Below, piece after piece: positions 53,667 through 62,770 of a DNA stretch of 64,000 nucleotides. Below the pieces are notes generated by a model, which was not told where the DNA came from, did not search any database, and was given only the letters and a program-made list of their open reading frames with translations. How positions within the stretch are numbered: the stretch's first letter is position 1; each line of letters begins with the position of its first letter. Made by a program: the position numbers and the translations under genes. Location: positions 4,296,001 through 4,360,000 of the forward strand of contig NZ_LT838813.1 of the NCBI RefSeq assembly GCF_900176595.1. The letters run 5' to 3'. The stretch comes from Aquiflexum balticum DSM 16537 (lineage in GTDB: Bacteria > Bacteroidota > Bacteroidia > Cytophagales > Cyclobacteriaceae).

Positions 53667-56600
53667 ATGGAACTGACAGAAAAATTATTAAATGAACTTC
53701 AAAGGAGACTGAAGATAGGTAATCGCAGGGGCGTTCATCTAAATGCAATACCTGCAAATTCAAGATACAAGTTTGACTTAAACAGACTTTCTCATATTGA
53801 CAAGAATCTTCCTGATAGTTTTATAAAAAGTTTACTCTCTGAACAGCCATTAAAATTCAGAATTAGTTGGAAGGACAATGTTCCAGACTTAAATACACTT
53901 TTTGAAGAAGACCAAACCCAATTAGTTAGGATTACAAAATCCTTTGAAAATTTAATCAATCAGACGGAAGCGATTGAATCAGAAAAAGGAATCAACACCT
54001 TCGGATTCGGTTTTCCAATTCTTGTTAGACGAGACCAATCAGACAACAAACTCACGGTTGCTCCTATTCTAATTTGGTCATTGCGAATAAAAAGAACCAA
54101 AGAATTCAACACTTGGGAAATTAACAGAAATGAAGACGACCCGATTTATTTGAATGAAGTTTTAATCAATCATTTACAATCGGATTCAAATATTGAGATT
54201 GAGCAGATTCCAAGTGAAATGTTAGATGATGGGCTAATCACAAAGGATGAATTACTTGAAGTATGTGTGAAACTTATTAAGGAAATAAACACTTCCGTCC
54301 CGTCTGACATTAAAGAAGCGTTTATTAAGAAGCTTGACAACGTTGTTTCAATTGGCGATAAAAATCATTACGAAAAACTTCCTATTAATTCCACCAATGC
54401 ACTTATTGACTTTGGTGGATTGTTTTCAATTTTTGAAGTCCAAAAACAAAACATCATAAATGACTATGGTAATTTGATGGATTTAGAAGGTCTAACTATT
54501 GACCTTGACGACCTAGAAAATCATACTTTTCAACCAATTTCATCTGTAGAAACAGACCCTTCACAACAAGGGATTTTACATTCTTTAGAAGCAACAAGAA
54601 ATATTCTTATTCAAGGTCCTCCAGGAACAGGAAAAAGTCAAACATTATCTGCAATCCTTATCAATGCATTAGAGAACCAGAGAAAGACTATTGTAGTTTG
54701 CGAAAAAAGAACGGCTTTGGAAGTCTTACATAATACACTAATCGAGAAAAACCTAAATTATCAATGTGTTTTAATTCGAGACATTGTAAAAGACCGTAAA
54801 ACGGTTGTTGATTCGGTTAGAGACAGAGTTGACAACTCATCTTATCGAAGATACCGCTACACATATTCCAAGGAATCACTTGACAACCTAATTAAAAAAG
54901 CCAAAAGTCTTATTGAGTCCATTAATGGGAAGCATAAAAAGCTAGATGAAAAGTTATTAGGAGACAAATCTTGGACTGACATTGTAGGTACTCTTTTGTC
55001 TGAACTCAATGGAATTAGCGAAGACCATACTTTAAACATTGATAAATCGCAATTCAAGTATAATTCTCAAGAATTAAACGAACTTATTGAATTAGTTCAG
55101 AAGGGTCAAAGTCTCTACTCAAGTTACCAATCTTACGATTCAACTTCATTTCTCAACCCAAAAAAATTAGTTGGAGACAATCCATATGTTATTGAGCAAG
55201 GAATTAACGATTCATTTGAAGAATATGAAAAGGCTCTTCGAAAAATAAGTGAACTAGAATCCAAATATAAAAGCGAGTATTTCAAACTAAGAAAAGCTGA
55301 ACTTTCAGAGCAAATCCTAAGTGGGAAACAGATACAAGATTCAATAATTGCAATTTATACGGAGCATAAATCAAATCCTGATTTTCTTAATGAAGAAAAA
55401 ACTAATGGTTTACTGTATAAGGCGATAACAATTTTCTCTAAGCCAAAAAAGAAGGTCGTCCAAGACCAAAAGCAAATCAAAAACCTTTTTACAAGTCTTT
55501 CAAATCATTATTCAAAGTGTGCAGACCTTAAAGATTTCCAAATTTCCCAATCCATTAAAAGTAATTTGAAAAGGATTGATGAATCCAACAATCTGATTGA
55601 GCAGATTAGTTCTGATTTTCATTCCAAAATTGAAAATGAATATAATTCAATTGATGTTATAGAATTTTCAACTCCTGAATATCAAACGGAAACTCTAAAA
55701 TCTTTAAAAGAAAATTACTCGGTTTTACGAGAGAAAATCAAAGCTGATAATTGGACGCTTCATAAAATACAAGCCAATGAATTCAAAGGCTTCATTAAGG
55801 TAGTTGAAAAAATCATACAGGAGAGAAATGACTACTTCAACAATGAAAATGACATTTTCACCACAGAATTTAAATGGTTTCAATTCTACAATGGTCTTTC
55901 TAATGAAGCCAAACTTCTTGTCAATGAATTGAAAGGTAAAAAGGATTGGCGAAAGTCTTTTCTAATCCATTATTTAAATTCAATGCTCGTAAATTCCGCA
56001 AACGTTGATTTACCAACAAATGACTCTGAACACATAGAGCTAAACGGTACTTTGGGTGGTTTAGAGAAAGAGCAATTGAAATATATCCGTGAATTTTGGT
56101 TCTCAAAGCAAATTGATACAACAAGAGATTTTGAACAACGAAACTCAAACCTATCGGTTGAGAATTTATATAACAAGCGGAGTAGTAACAGATTTAAGCG
56201 TCTTTCATTACGCCAAATAGTTCAATATGATGCTGATTTGTTTACAACCTTTTTCCCGATAATCCTTACTTCGCCTGATGTTGCAAGTAACTTATTTAAA
56301 GGGATGAATGGTTATTTTGACATTGTAATGTTTGATGAAGCAAGTCAGCTACGCTTGGAAGATAACTTACCTGCAATTTTGAAAGGAAAGCAAATAATAA
56401 TTGCAGGAGATGAACACCAAATGCCTCCATCAAATTATTTTAGTAAAGTCTTTGATGGTACAATTGAAGACGAAGACGACATTGATGAAGAAGATGAAAT
56501 TGTTGTAGATAGAGATAATATCCTATTGTCTTGTGAATCCCTTTTAGACTTTGGTTCAGAACTTAATTTTGAGAAACGTCACCTTGATTTTCATTACAGG

Positions 56601-58055
56601 TCAAGACACCCCTACCTTATAGATTTTTCAAACTACGCCTTTTACAATCAAAGACTTAAACCATTACCAAATACATTTGATTATACACCAATTAAGTATA
56701 TCCAAGTAAATGGTACTTTTTCAGACCACATCAATGATGCAGAAGCTGAAATGGTCTTGTCACTTATTGAGAACAATATAAATCGACTTCCAAACGGAGA
56801 ATATCCAACAGTCGGTATTGCTACTTTTAATATTGCTCAACGGAATCATATAAAAAGTAAAATCTTAGAAAGGCAAAAATTCTCAAAGTTTGAAGAGTTC
56901 AATGCCAAAATCCAAGAATTAGAAGAAAACGGAATGTTCATTAAGAACTTAGAAAATATTCAAGGAGATGAACGAGATGTTATTATTCTCTCAACCACTT
57001 ATGGTCCGGGAAAAGACGGAAGATTTGCACAGCGTTTTGGTCCGATTAATCATTCCAAAGGCTACAAACTTTTAAACGTAATTATCACAAGAGCTAAGTA
57101 TAAAGTTTATGTATGTTCATCCGTTCCAGAAACAGCATTTATGAACTACAAAGATTTTCTAATAACGGAAGGCTCTAACAATAAACGAGCAGTTTTCTAC
57201 GCATATTTAGCATACAGCAAAGCAGTAAGTGAAGGAAATAATGATTCAAGAATAGGAATCTTAACTGCACTTAGCGAGAATTCAACCAAAAGTACATCTT
57301 TCAATGTTGGCAGTTTTGGAGAGTTAGAATCACCTTTTGAAGAAGAAGTTTATCAGCGATTAGTTGATGAAGTGGACGAATCAAAACTGATTCCGCAAAT
57401 GAAAGTGTCAGAGTTTCGAATAGATATTGTATACGACCCAAAAATTGCAGGTGTGCCAAAGATTGCAATTGAATGTGATGGAGCAAAGTATCATTCAAGC
57501 AGAGAAGCATATTTGCACGACCGACACAGACAAAAAATTCTAGAAAATCACGGTTTTGTATTCCACAGGATTTGGAGCACGAATTGGTGGCGAAATCCAC
57601 AGAAAGAAACAAAACGGTTGATTGAGTTTATAAGAAGTGTTGAATCAAGAAATGACTACAATCTGATTGACCATTCAGAAACTTCATTGGCATTTACTGA
57701 CCACATTGAAATGGTTGAAAGTTATGTTGCCCAAACACTAATTTTTGATTCAGAAAGGGAAGCTGCGACAATAAAAAACATTCAAAGATTAGAAGAAAAG
57801 TTATTACATTTCTTTAAAGACCAAATCATTTTGGGTAGCAAAGTAACGGTCAAGTATTTAAACAATGGAAAAAATATTAAGGTACATATAGTTGAAAAAG
57901 CGGACGAGAATGAATTATTTAATGGAATACAAAAAATAAGCTTTAAATCCCCATTAGCGTCATCAATTCTTGGACATACAGTTGGGGACATTGTAAAAGT
58001 TGGAAACCTTGACAATTATGTGGAAATTTTAGAATTAAATAATAAAGGAGAATGA
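53667..58055 (+). CDS. SF1 helicase with C-terminal PD-(D/E)XK nuclease and GreA/GreB-C-like domain
   Basis: 1462 residues from the ATG at 53667; a TTG start 24 bp upstream is rejected. The N-terminal region resembles DUF4011-type segments. Helicase motifs: Walker A GPPGTGKS near residue 318, Walker B MFDEASQ near 889 with GDEHQMPPSNY near 914, FHYRSRHP near 974 and IQGDERDVIILS near 1098. A Vsr/MTES_1575-like nuclease lies at about 1222-1340 (FRIDIVYD and IAIECDGAKYH carry the PD-(D/E)XK Asp/Glu, with RHRQKILENHGFVFHRIWS after). The last 80 residues (KVTVKYLNNGKNIKVHI; SPLASSILGHTVGDIVKV) match the C-terminal domain of GreA/GreB. By architecture an antiphage nuclease-helicase. The gene overlaps the next by 4 bp. 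Confidence 0.8.
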   Translation: MELTEKLLNELQRRLKIGNRRGVHLNAIPANSRYKFDLNRLSHIDKNLPDSFIKSLLSEQPLKFRISWKDNVPDLNTLFEEDQTQLVRITKSFENLINQTEAIESEKGINTFGFGFPILVRRDQSDNKLTVAPILIWSLRIKRTKEFNTWEINRNEDDPIYLNEVLINHLQSDSNIEIEQIPSEMLDDGLITKDELLEVCVKLIKEINTSVPSDIKEAFIKKLDNVVSIGDKNHYEKLPINSTNALIDFGGLFSIFEVQKQNIINDYGNLMDLEGLTIDLDDLENHTFQPISSVETDPSQQGILHSLEATRNILIQGPPGTGKSQTLSAILINALENQRKTIVVCEKRTALEVLHNTLIEKNLNYQCVLIRDIVKDRKTVVDSVRDRVDNSSYRRYRYTYSKESLDNLIKKAKSLIESINGKHKKLDEKLLGDKSWTDIVGTLLSELNGISEDHTLNIDKSQFKYNSQELNELIELVQKGQSLYSSYQSYDSTSFLNPKKLVGDNPYVIEQGINDSFEEYEKALRKISELESKYKSEYFKLRKAELSEQILSGKQIQDSIIAIYTEHKSNPDFLNEEKTNGLLYKAITIFSKPKKKVVQDQKQIKNLFTSLSNHYSKCADLKDFQISQSIKSNLKRIDESNNLIEQISSDFHSKIENEYNSIDVIEFSTPEYQTETLKSLKENYSVLREKIKADNWTLHKIQANEFKGFIKVVEKIIQERNDYFNNENDIFTTEFKWFQFYNGLSNEAKLLVNELKGKKDWRKSFLIHYLNSMLVNSANVDLPTNDSEHIELNGTLGGLEKEQLKYIREFWFSKQIDTTRDFEQRNSNLSVENLYNKRSSNRFKRLSLRQIVQYDADLFTTFFPIILTSPDVASNLFKGMNGYFDIVMFDEASQLRLEDNLPAILKGKQIIIAGDEHQMPPSNYFSKVFDGTIEDEDDIDEEDEIVVDRDNILLSCESLLDFGSELNFEKRHLDFHYRSRHPYLIDFSNYAFYNQRLKPLPNTFDYTPIKYIQVNGTFSDHINDAEAEMVLSLIENNINRLPNGEYPTVGIATFNIAQRNHIKSKILERQKFSKFEEFNAKIQELEENGMFIKNLENIQGDERDVIILSTTYGPGKDGRFAQRFGPINHSKGYKLLNVIITRAKYKVYVCSSVPETAFMNYKDFLITEGSNNKRAVFYAYLAYSKAVSEGNNDSRIGILTALSENSTKSTSFNVGSFGELESPFEEEVYQRLVDEVDESKLIPQMKVSEFRIDIVYDPKIAGVPKIAIECDGAKYHSSREAYLHDRHRQKILENHGFVFHRIWSTNWWRNPQKETKRLIEFIRSVESRNDYNLIDHSETSLAFTDHIEMVESYVAQTLIFDSEREAATIKNIQRLEEKLLHFFKDQIILGSKVTVKYLNNGKNIKVHIVEKADENELFNGIQKISFKSPLASSILGHTVGDIVKVGNLDNYVEILELNNKGE

Positions 58056-58333
58056 GAAAGGAATTAGTTATGGTTATTGATGAGGTTTTTTTCATTATTG
58101 GTAAAGGAATAATCGTCTTAGGAACTATACAAAATGAAAAAGTTGAAGTTGGTCAAAAGGTAATTGTAGATCCTGAATATTTACCAGAGTTTGAAACCAA
58201 AATTAAAGGCATTGAAGCTTTTAGAAAGAAATTAAATTTTGCCAAACAAAATGACAATGTTGGTCTTCTTTTAGATAAATTGAACAAGAATCAAATTAAA
58301 AAGAAAATGAAAATATATTCTGTTTTATTTTAA
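58052..58333 (+). CDS. Free-standing EF-Tu domain II-like small protein
   Basis: 93 residues. The order and spacing of residues follow domain II of EF-Tu: VFFIIGKGIIVLGTI, then VEVGQKVIV, then KIKGIEAFRKKLNFAKQNDN, then VGLLLDKLNKNQIKKKM. There is no G domain. A ribosome-binding-like AAAGGAG ends 1 bp before the start and the ATG overlaps the helicase stop (ATGA), so it is translationally coupled to the nuclease-helicase. The function is unknown; it could act as an EF-Tu mimic, sensor or effector in the same system. Confidence 0.7.
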   Translation: MRKELVMVIDEVFFIIGKGIIVLGTIQNEKVEVGQKVIVDPEYLPEFETKIKGIEAFRKKLNFAKQNDNVGLLLDKLNKNQIKKKMKIYSVLF

Positions 58334-58483
58334 ACTAAACTTTTCCTACTTATATAATTCACATTCTCACCTGAGGACTACAAAACAAAATTTTCGACTT
58401 AGTTTACGAGATTAAGAAAAGGAATTGAAAGCAATAGTTGGTGCCATCTAGTATATGGTAAAGTGGATTGACCGGAAAATTTA

Positions 58484-58527
58484 AAGTTTACACACTTATC
58501 GGGATAGTGTCCTTATCGGGATAGTGT
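58484..58527. mobile_element. Possible IS256-like terminal remnant with a 17-bp tandem duplication
   Basis: The word GTTTACACACTTATCGGGAT starts near 58487, and its second half is repeated with a 17-bp period. TTTACACA plus a GGGA core is common at IS256-family ends. Only one end is visible and the match is by eye. Confidence 0.3.
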
Positions 58528-58618
58528 AAGAAAAAAATTTGTGCCATTTCTAGACACTTCAAAAGTAAAGCCTCTCTTCGCTCCAAAGTAGTAAACAAAA
58601 GGCATAGTTTACCAATGG

Positions 58619-58630
58619 ATTAACCTAATT
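58619..58630 (+). repeat. Right copy of the 12-bp direct repeat
   Basis: ATTAACCTAATT, identical to 53502-53513. It lies 286 bp after the end of the EF-Tu-like gene, near the right limit of the AT-rich island. Confidence 0.35.
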
Positions 58631-58684
58631 GTTCAAAATAAGTAGATAAAACTATATACATTAAACTGTATACACATCAACCCC

Positions 58685-59017
58685 CTACTCCCTCTCAAGC
58701 TCTTCATTATCGTCACTCCCCAGACTATAAAGGTTGTTTTCTTCGTCCTCACTGCCTATTTCCTCCTGTGCATCATCCAATTCACTTCCGGGGATATCAA
58801 GGTCCTCTCCTGCAAAATCAACCTTACGTTTTCTTCTCAGCAATTCCTCATCATCTCCGCCATCCATGCTCAGGTCTTTTGGTCCGAGGGCCTTTCTGTC
58901 CTCAGGAGTTAACTCATATTCCTTATCGGGATTCTTTTCCTGTAATCGATCCAAGCTGTCTTTAGCTGCCTCTTCTTGATCTTTTGTTGTTTTTTTATTC
59001 TTATTTTGATCGCTCAT
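58685..59017 (-). CDS. Acidic, intrinsically disordered small protein
   Basis: 110 residues, nearly all charged or polar, with no hydrophobic core. DEDE-rich tail (DDEELLRRKRKVDFAGED; SEDEENNLYSLGSDDNEE). No signal peptide or family recognised; similar small acidic proteins are common in Bacteroidota. Its normal base composition marks the return to core-genome-like sequence. Confidence 0.55.
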   Translation of the reverse strand: MSDQNKNKKTTKDQEEAAKDSLDRLQEKNPDKEYELTPEDRKALGPKDLSMDGGDDEELLRRKRKVDFAGEDLDIPGSELDDAQEEIGSEDEENNLYSLGSDDNEELERE

Positions 59018-59292
59018 GATGTTTTGGTTCTTGAATTATTGTTTTCTGTTTTTTTTGACTAAGAGATTCCATCATCTTCATAAATGCCAATTTCAATTAG
59101 TCTCTACTTAACAGGAAGCAATAAATGATCCAATAAATCTTTCTCAAATTTTAATGGTAAAGTTCAGATAGATTAACTATTCCTTTGGTATGCCGATGAT
59201 TTTGGGCAAATTGGATTGAATTGTAACAATTGGCACCAATAAAGGAATCTTTTCATCACTAATTTTGCCGTACTTCCCCAATTTATTATTTC

Positions 59293-61089
59293 ATGGAAAT
59301 GGACCCTCAGATACTCATTGTTTTAGGCATTTTGATAGCAACTGTCATAATGATGGTTTTTGAGCTATTCAGAATAGATGTAGTAGCCATTATTTGTATG
59401 CTTGCCTTGGGCTGGTCGGGTGTTTTGACCACCGATGAAATGTTGGTCGGCTTTTCCAGTAATGCCGTGATTTCTATGATAGCGGTGATGATCTTGGGAT
59501 ATGGCATCACCACCACGGGAGTCATGGAAAAATTCTCTGAAGCTATTCTTTCAAAAGTCGGTCATAACAAGAATAAAATCATCGGGTTTCTATCCATTTC
59601 AGTGGGTACGCTTTCTGCATTTATGCAAAACATAGGTGCTGCAGCGCTTTTTCTTCCAGGAACATTGGAGATTTCCAGAAAAACCAAAATTCCTGTTTCC
59701 CAATTGATCATGCCGATTGGATTTGCAGCGATTTTGGGAGGCTCCCTGACTATGGTGGGATCAGGACACCTGATTCTGATCAATGATTTGCTAAAGAATG
59801 CGGATCTTGAACCCTATGGTCTGTTTGCAGTAACTCCGATCGGAGCAGTATTACTGATTGCCGGAGTACTTTATTTTTTCATATTGGGCAGTTCCGTCTT
59901 GCCAAAAGAAAGCAACTTGGAAACAAAAAAGTCGGGTCAGGAAAAATTGATGGATACCCTCAGCCTTTCTAAAAAAATCTGGTATTTATCCATACAAAAA
60001 AACAGTCCATTGATAGGTCTGACAGCCGAAAGTTCGGGTATTTGGAAAAAATTAAAGTTGAATATTATAGCCTTATCCAAAGGTGAAGACATCGTTTATG
60101 CCCCTTGGCGGGAAACTGCCTTTCAGGAAGGACAGATTTTGGCCATTCTTGGCAGAGAGGAAGATGTAAAAGCAACGATACAAGAATTTGGATTGTCCGA
60201 GATTTCGGCTCCATCCATTTTCAACAGATTGGATAAGCCTGAGGAATCAGGTTTTGCAGAGATTATTTTTCCTGCAAGTTCTGAAATGATAGGAAAATCA
60301 ATAAGGGATTTTGGCTTTAGAAGGCGATTTGGTTTAGAGCCTTTGATACTTTTCAGCAAAAGGGCGGAAATCAAAGGTGATTTTTCAGACCATATATTTG
60401 ATCTTGGGGATACCCTGATTGTCTATGGACTTTGGGACAATATCAGGGCCTTGAAAGAAACCTCTGATCTGATTGTGGCTACGCCCATCGAATCGGAGCC
60501 TAAAAACAAGCAAAAAACGATTCCGGCTGTTGCGAGTTTTACCTTCGCCATTATGCTTACTTTTTTGGGCGTTCCCATAGCTTTGGCATTTATGACCGGG
60601 GCTATGGCTATGATTCTTTCCCGTGTCATCAGCATTCAGCAAGCCTATAAGGTTATTGATTGGAAAGTGGTTTTCTTATTGGCCGGTTTGATTCCCTTAG
60701 GTGTAGCGATGCAGAAATCCGGAGCTGCCTACTTTCTGGCAGAAAATATGATGCAACTTATCAAGGGCCAATCTGTATTGGTTTTGGTGATAGCCATTAC
60801 CCTCTTGGCTACAACTTTTTCTTTGTTTATGTCCAATATCGGTGCTGTGGTAGTGTTGGCTCCTTTGGTTATCGGAATGGCCGAAATAGCAGGCTTGGAT
60901 CCCAGGCCTTTGGTATTGCTGGCCGCCATCAGTGTTTCCAATTCCTTTGTGTTGCCCACCCATCAGGTCAATGCATTGATGATGTCCTCGGGAGGATACA
61001 AAAACAGGGATTATATCAAAGCTGGAAGCGGAATGACTCTCTTGTTCATAGTCTTAACAGTTGCCTTTTTCTATACCTTTTACTTATAA
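59293..61089 (+). CDS. SLC13 family permease with two RCK-C (TrkA-C) domains
   Basis: 598 residues. About five transmembrane helices in the N-terminal third (LIVLGILIATVIMMVFELF onward; the MQNIGAAALFLPGTLEI segment resembles the SLC13 hairpin). Two cytosolic TrkA-C/RCK-C domains follow at about 225-300 and 305-400 (RDFGFRRRFGLEPLILF in the second). About five more helices follow from 420 (SNIGAVVVLAPLVIGMA near 515). This layout fits SLC13 anion/sulfate-type transporters of Bacteroidota, which import dicarboxylates or sulfate with Na+. The substrate cannot be read. Confidence 0.88.
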   Translation: MEMDPQILIVLGILIATVIMMVFELFRIDVVAIICMLALGWSGVLTTDEMLVGFSSNAVISMIAVMILGYGITTTGVMEKFSEAILSKVGHNKNKIIGFLSISVGTLSAFMQNIGAAALFLPGTLEISRKTKIPVSQLIMPIGFAAILGGSLTMVGSGHLILINDLLKNADLEPYGLFAVTPIGAVLLIAGVLYFFILGSSVLPKESNLETKKSGQEKLMDTLSLSKKIWYLSIQKNSPLIGLTAESSGIWKKLKLNIIALSKGEDIVYAPWRETAFQEGQILAILGREEDVKATIQEFGLSEISAPSIFNRLDKPEESGFAEIIFPASSEMIGKSIRDFGFRRRFGLEPLILFSKRAEIKGDFSDHIFDLGDTLIVYGLWDNIRALKETSDLIVATPIESEPKNKQKTIPAVASFTFAIMLTFLGVPIALAFMTGAMAMILSRVISIQQAYKVIDWKVVFLLAGLIPLGVAMQKSGAAYFLAENMMQLIKGQSVLVLVIAITLLATTFSLFMSNIGAVVVLAPLVIGMAEIAGLDPRPLVLLAAISVSNSFVLPTHQVNALMMSSGGYKNRDYIKAGSGMTLLFIVLTVAFFYTFYL

Positions 61090-61363
61090 GGAAAAGCGAC
61101 ATTTTTTTTTCTAAAAGTCCATTATAAAGGGATTACCAACGCTGTTTTGATAAAAATAGCTTAGGGAATTAATTTCTTTACTTTTTCCATGAAAATCCAA
61201 AGAATCCGACAACCAATTGTAATATTCTGACTTATCGGTTAAAGGACTATAAGTATCGGACAATATGGTATTATCTTCAGTTGCATATATTAGTTAGTTT
61301 TAAATTTTCCTGAGATAAGGAAAATGACAAATTCGTGATTGAACCTAAACCTCTGCTAAAGAC

Positions 61364-62767
61364 ATGATCAAAATATTTTCTAGGCTGCTCAATCATAAAG
61401 GGTTTGGATTTTTCGCCATGATGTTTTTTGGACTATATATGGCGAGCTGTACAGAAAAGGAATTACCTAAAATGCCTGGAGGCACTGAACTTGATATATC
61501 AAAAATTTATGTGCCTAAAGAATTTTCAGGAATGGATCTGTCCAATAACAACAGTACTTGGAGCTATCAGCGCAGTAGACAGTCGCAGCATTTCATTGTT
61601 TTTTGGGATAAAAAATATGGGAGAAATGACCCCAATTCATCGGAAGTTCCAGAGTTTTATCGGGTAAATATAGATGACTTATTGACCAAGGCTGAGTCCT
61701 ATTATAAACTCAATGTTGAGGAGCTTGCCTTTGCAAATACAGCGCTTGGCCAATCAAACCTGAATAAATATAAAATGATGATTTTCTTGTTTTATACAGA
61801 AGATTGGATGGCTTTTGGAGCAGGATACGATGATGTCATTGGAGCTCTTTGGATAAATCCTGCAACCTGCAAGCCTGTAGGTTCTGATATTGCCCACGAA
61901 ATCGGCCATAGCTTTCAGTATCAAGTCTTCTGTGACTTAAAGGGTGGCAGTGGTTTCCGATATGGTTTTGGCGGAAACGGTGGCAACGGATTTTGGGAAC
62001 AAACAGCTCAATGGCAGGCTTTGCAATCTTATCCAGAGCAGATCTTTACTACCAGTAACTTTCAGGTATATACAAATAACTACCATAGACATCTTTGCCA
62101 TGAATGGTATAGGTATGCCAGTTATTTCATTCATTACTATTGGACTGAAAAGCATGGAAAAGAATTTATCGGTGAGTTATGGAGAAATGCGCTCAATCCT
62201 GAAGATCCAATTCAGGCCTACATGAGACTTACCGGGATTTCTGTTACACAATTCAATGATGAAATTTTTGAAGCTGCCAGCAAAATGGTCACCTGGGATA
62301 TTAGTGGATTGAGGCAATACGGAAATGCTTATATCGGGAAACAGCAATTTAATTTTCAAACATTGGATGATGGCAGTTACCAGGTGACATATGATTTTGC
62401 ACCGGGAACTTCAGGTTATAATGTGATTCCGCTCGAAGTTCCTACCGGGGGTGTAACGGTTTCCGGTGTTTTCACAGGATTGATCAATGCCCCTGGATAC
62501 AATCTAACATTGGATCAGGGCAATGCTGGATGGAGATATGGCTATGTGGCACTTCTTGAAAATGGCCAAAGGGTTTACGGGGATATGAACCAAGGGACCA
62601 CGGGTGTAGCCAACTTCGAAGTACCACAAAATTGTAGCAAGCTTTGGTTTGTAGTCAGCGGCGCACCCAACCGGTATTTGCCTCATGCGTGGGATGAAGA
62701 TGAATCCAATGACGAACAGTGGCCATATAAGGTTAAATTCACAAATACCAAAATTTTAAGACTATAG
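61364..62767 (+). CDS. DUF6055 lipoprotein, putative zinc metalloprotease
   Basis: 467 residues. A lipobox (LYMASC, Cys29) is followed by acidic TEKE, suggesting a surface lipoprotein. The zinc motif AHEIGHSFQYQ lies near residue 177 and HLCHEWYRYASYF near 246 may provide a third ligand region. The protein starts with HFIVFWDKKYGRNDP, typical of DUF6055. A C-terminal beta domain (about 330-467) may bind substrate. Its stop is 3 bp from the convergent topoisomerase gene. A secreted protease of unknown target. Confidence 0.75.
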   Translation: MIKIFSRLLNHKGFGFFAMMFFGLYMASCTEKELPKMPGGTELDISKIYVPKEFSGMDLSNNNSTWSYQRSRQSQHFIVFWDKKYGRNDPNSSEVPEFYRVNIDDLLTKAESYYKLNVEELAFANTALGQSNLNKYKMMIFLFYTEDWMAFGAGYDDVIGALWINPATCKPVGSDIAHEIGHSFQYQVFCDLKGGSGFRYGFGGNGGNGFWEQTAQWQALQSYPEQIFTTSNFQVYTNNYHRHLCHEWYRYASYFIHYYWTEKHGKEFIGELWRNALNPEDPIQAYMRLTGISVTQFNDEIFEAASKMVTWDISGLRQYGNAYIGKQQFNFQTLDDGSYQVTYDFAPGTSGYNVIPLEVPTGGVTVSGVFTGLINAPGYNLTLDQGNAGWRYGYVALLENGQRVYGDMNQGTTGVANFEVPQNCSKLWFVVSGAPNRYLPHAWDEDESNDEQWPYKVKFTNTKILRL

Positions 62768-62770
62768 CTT

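Larger units (their letters stand above)
58334..58684. other. 351-bp non-coding stretch with mobile-element-like remnant
   Basis: Downstream of the EF-Tu-like gene. It contains two tandem copies of CTTATCGGGATAGTGT (58495-58510 and 58512-58527). These follow AAAGTTTACACA (from about 58483), together resembling a terminal inverted repeat of IS256-type elements. It also holds the right copy of the 12-bp direct repeat. No transposase frame is present. Confidence 0.45.

Noticed and set aside
53643-53667. TTG start extending the helicase by eight residues
   Set aside because: The ATG at 53667 fits better, with no ribosome-binding evidence for the earlier codon.
58495-58527. Tandem 16-17 bp repeat as a CRISPR-like unit
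   Set aside because: Only two adjacent copies with no spacers; an IS end or simple duplication explains it better.
60660-61127. 155-codon ORF in another frame of the SLC13 gene
   Set aside because: Overlaps a clearly coding frame and shows no independent support.
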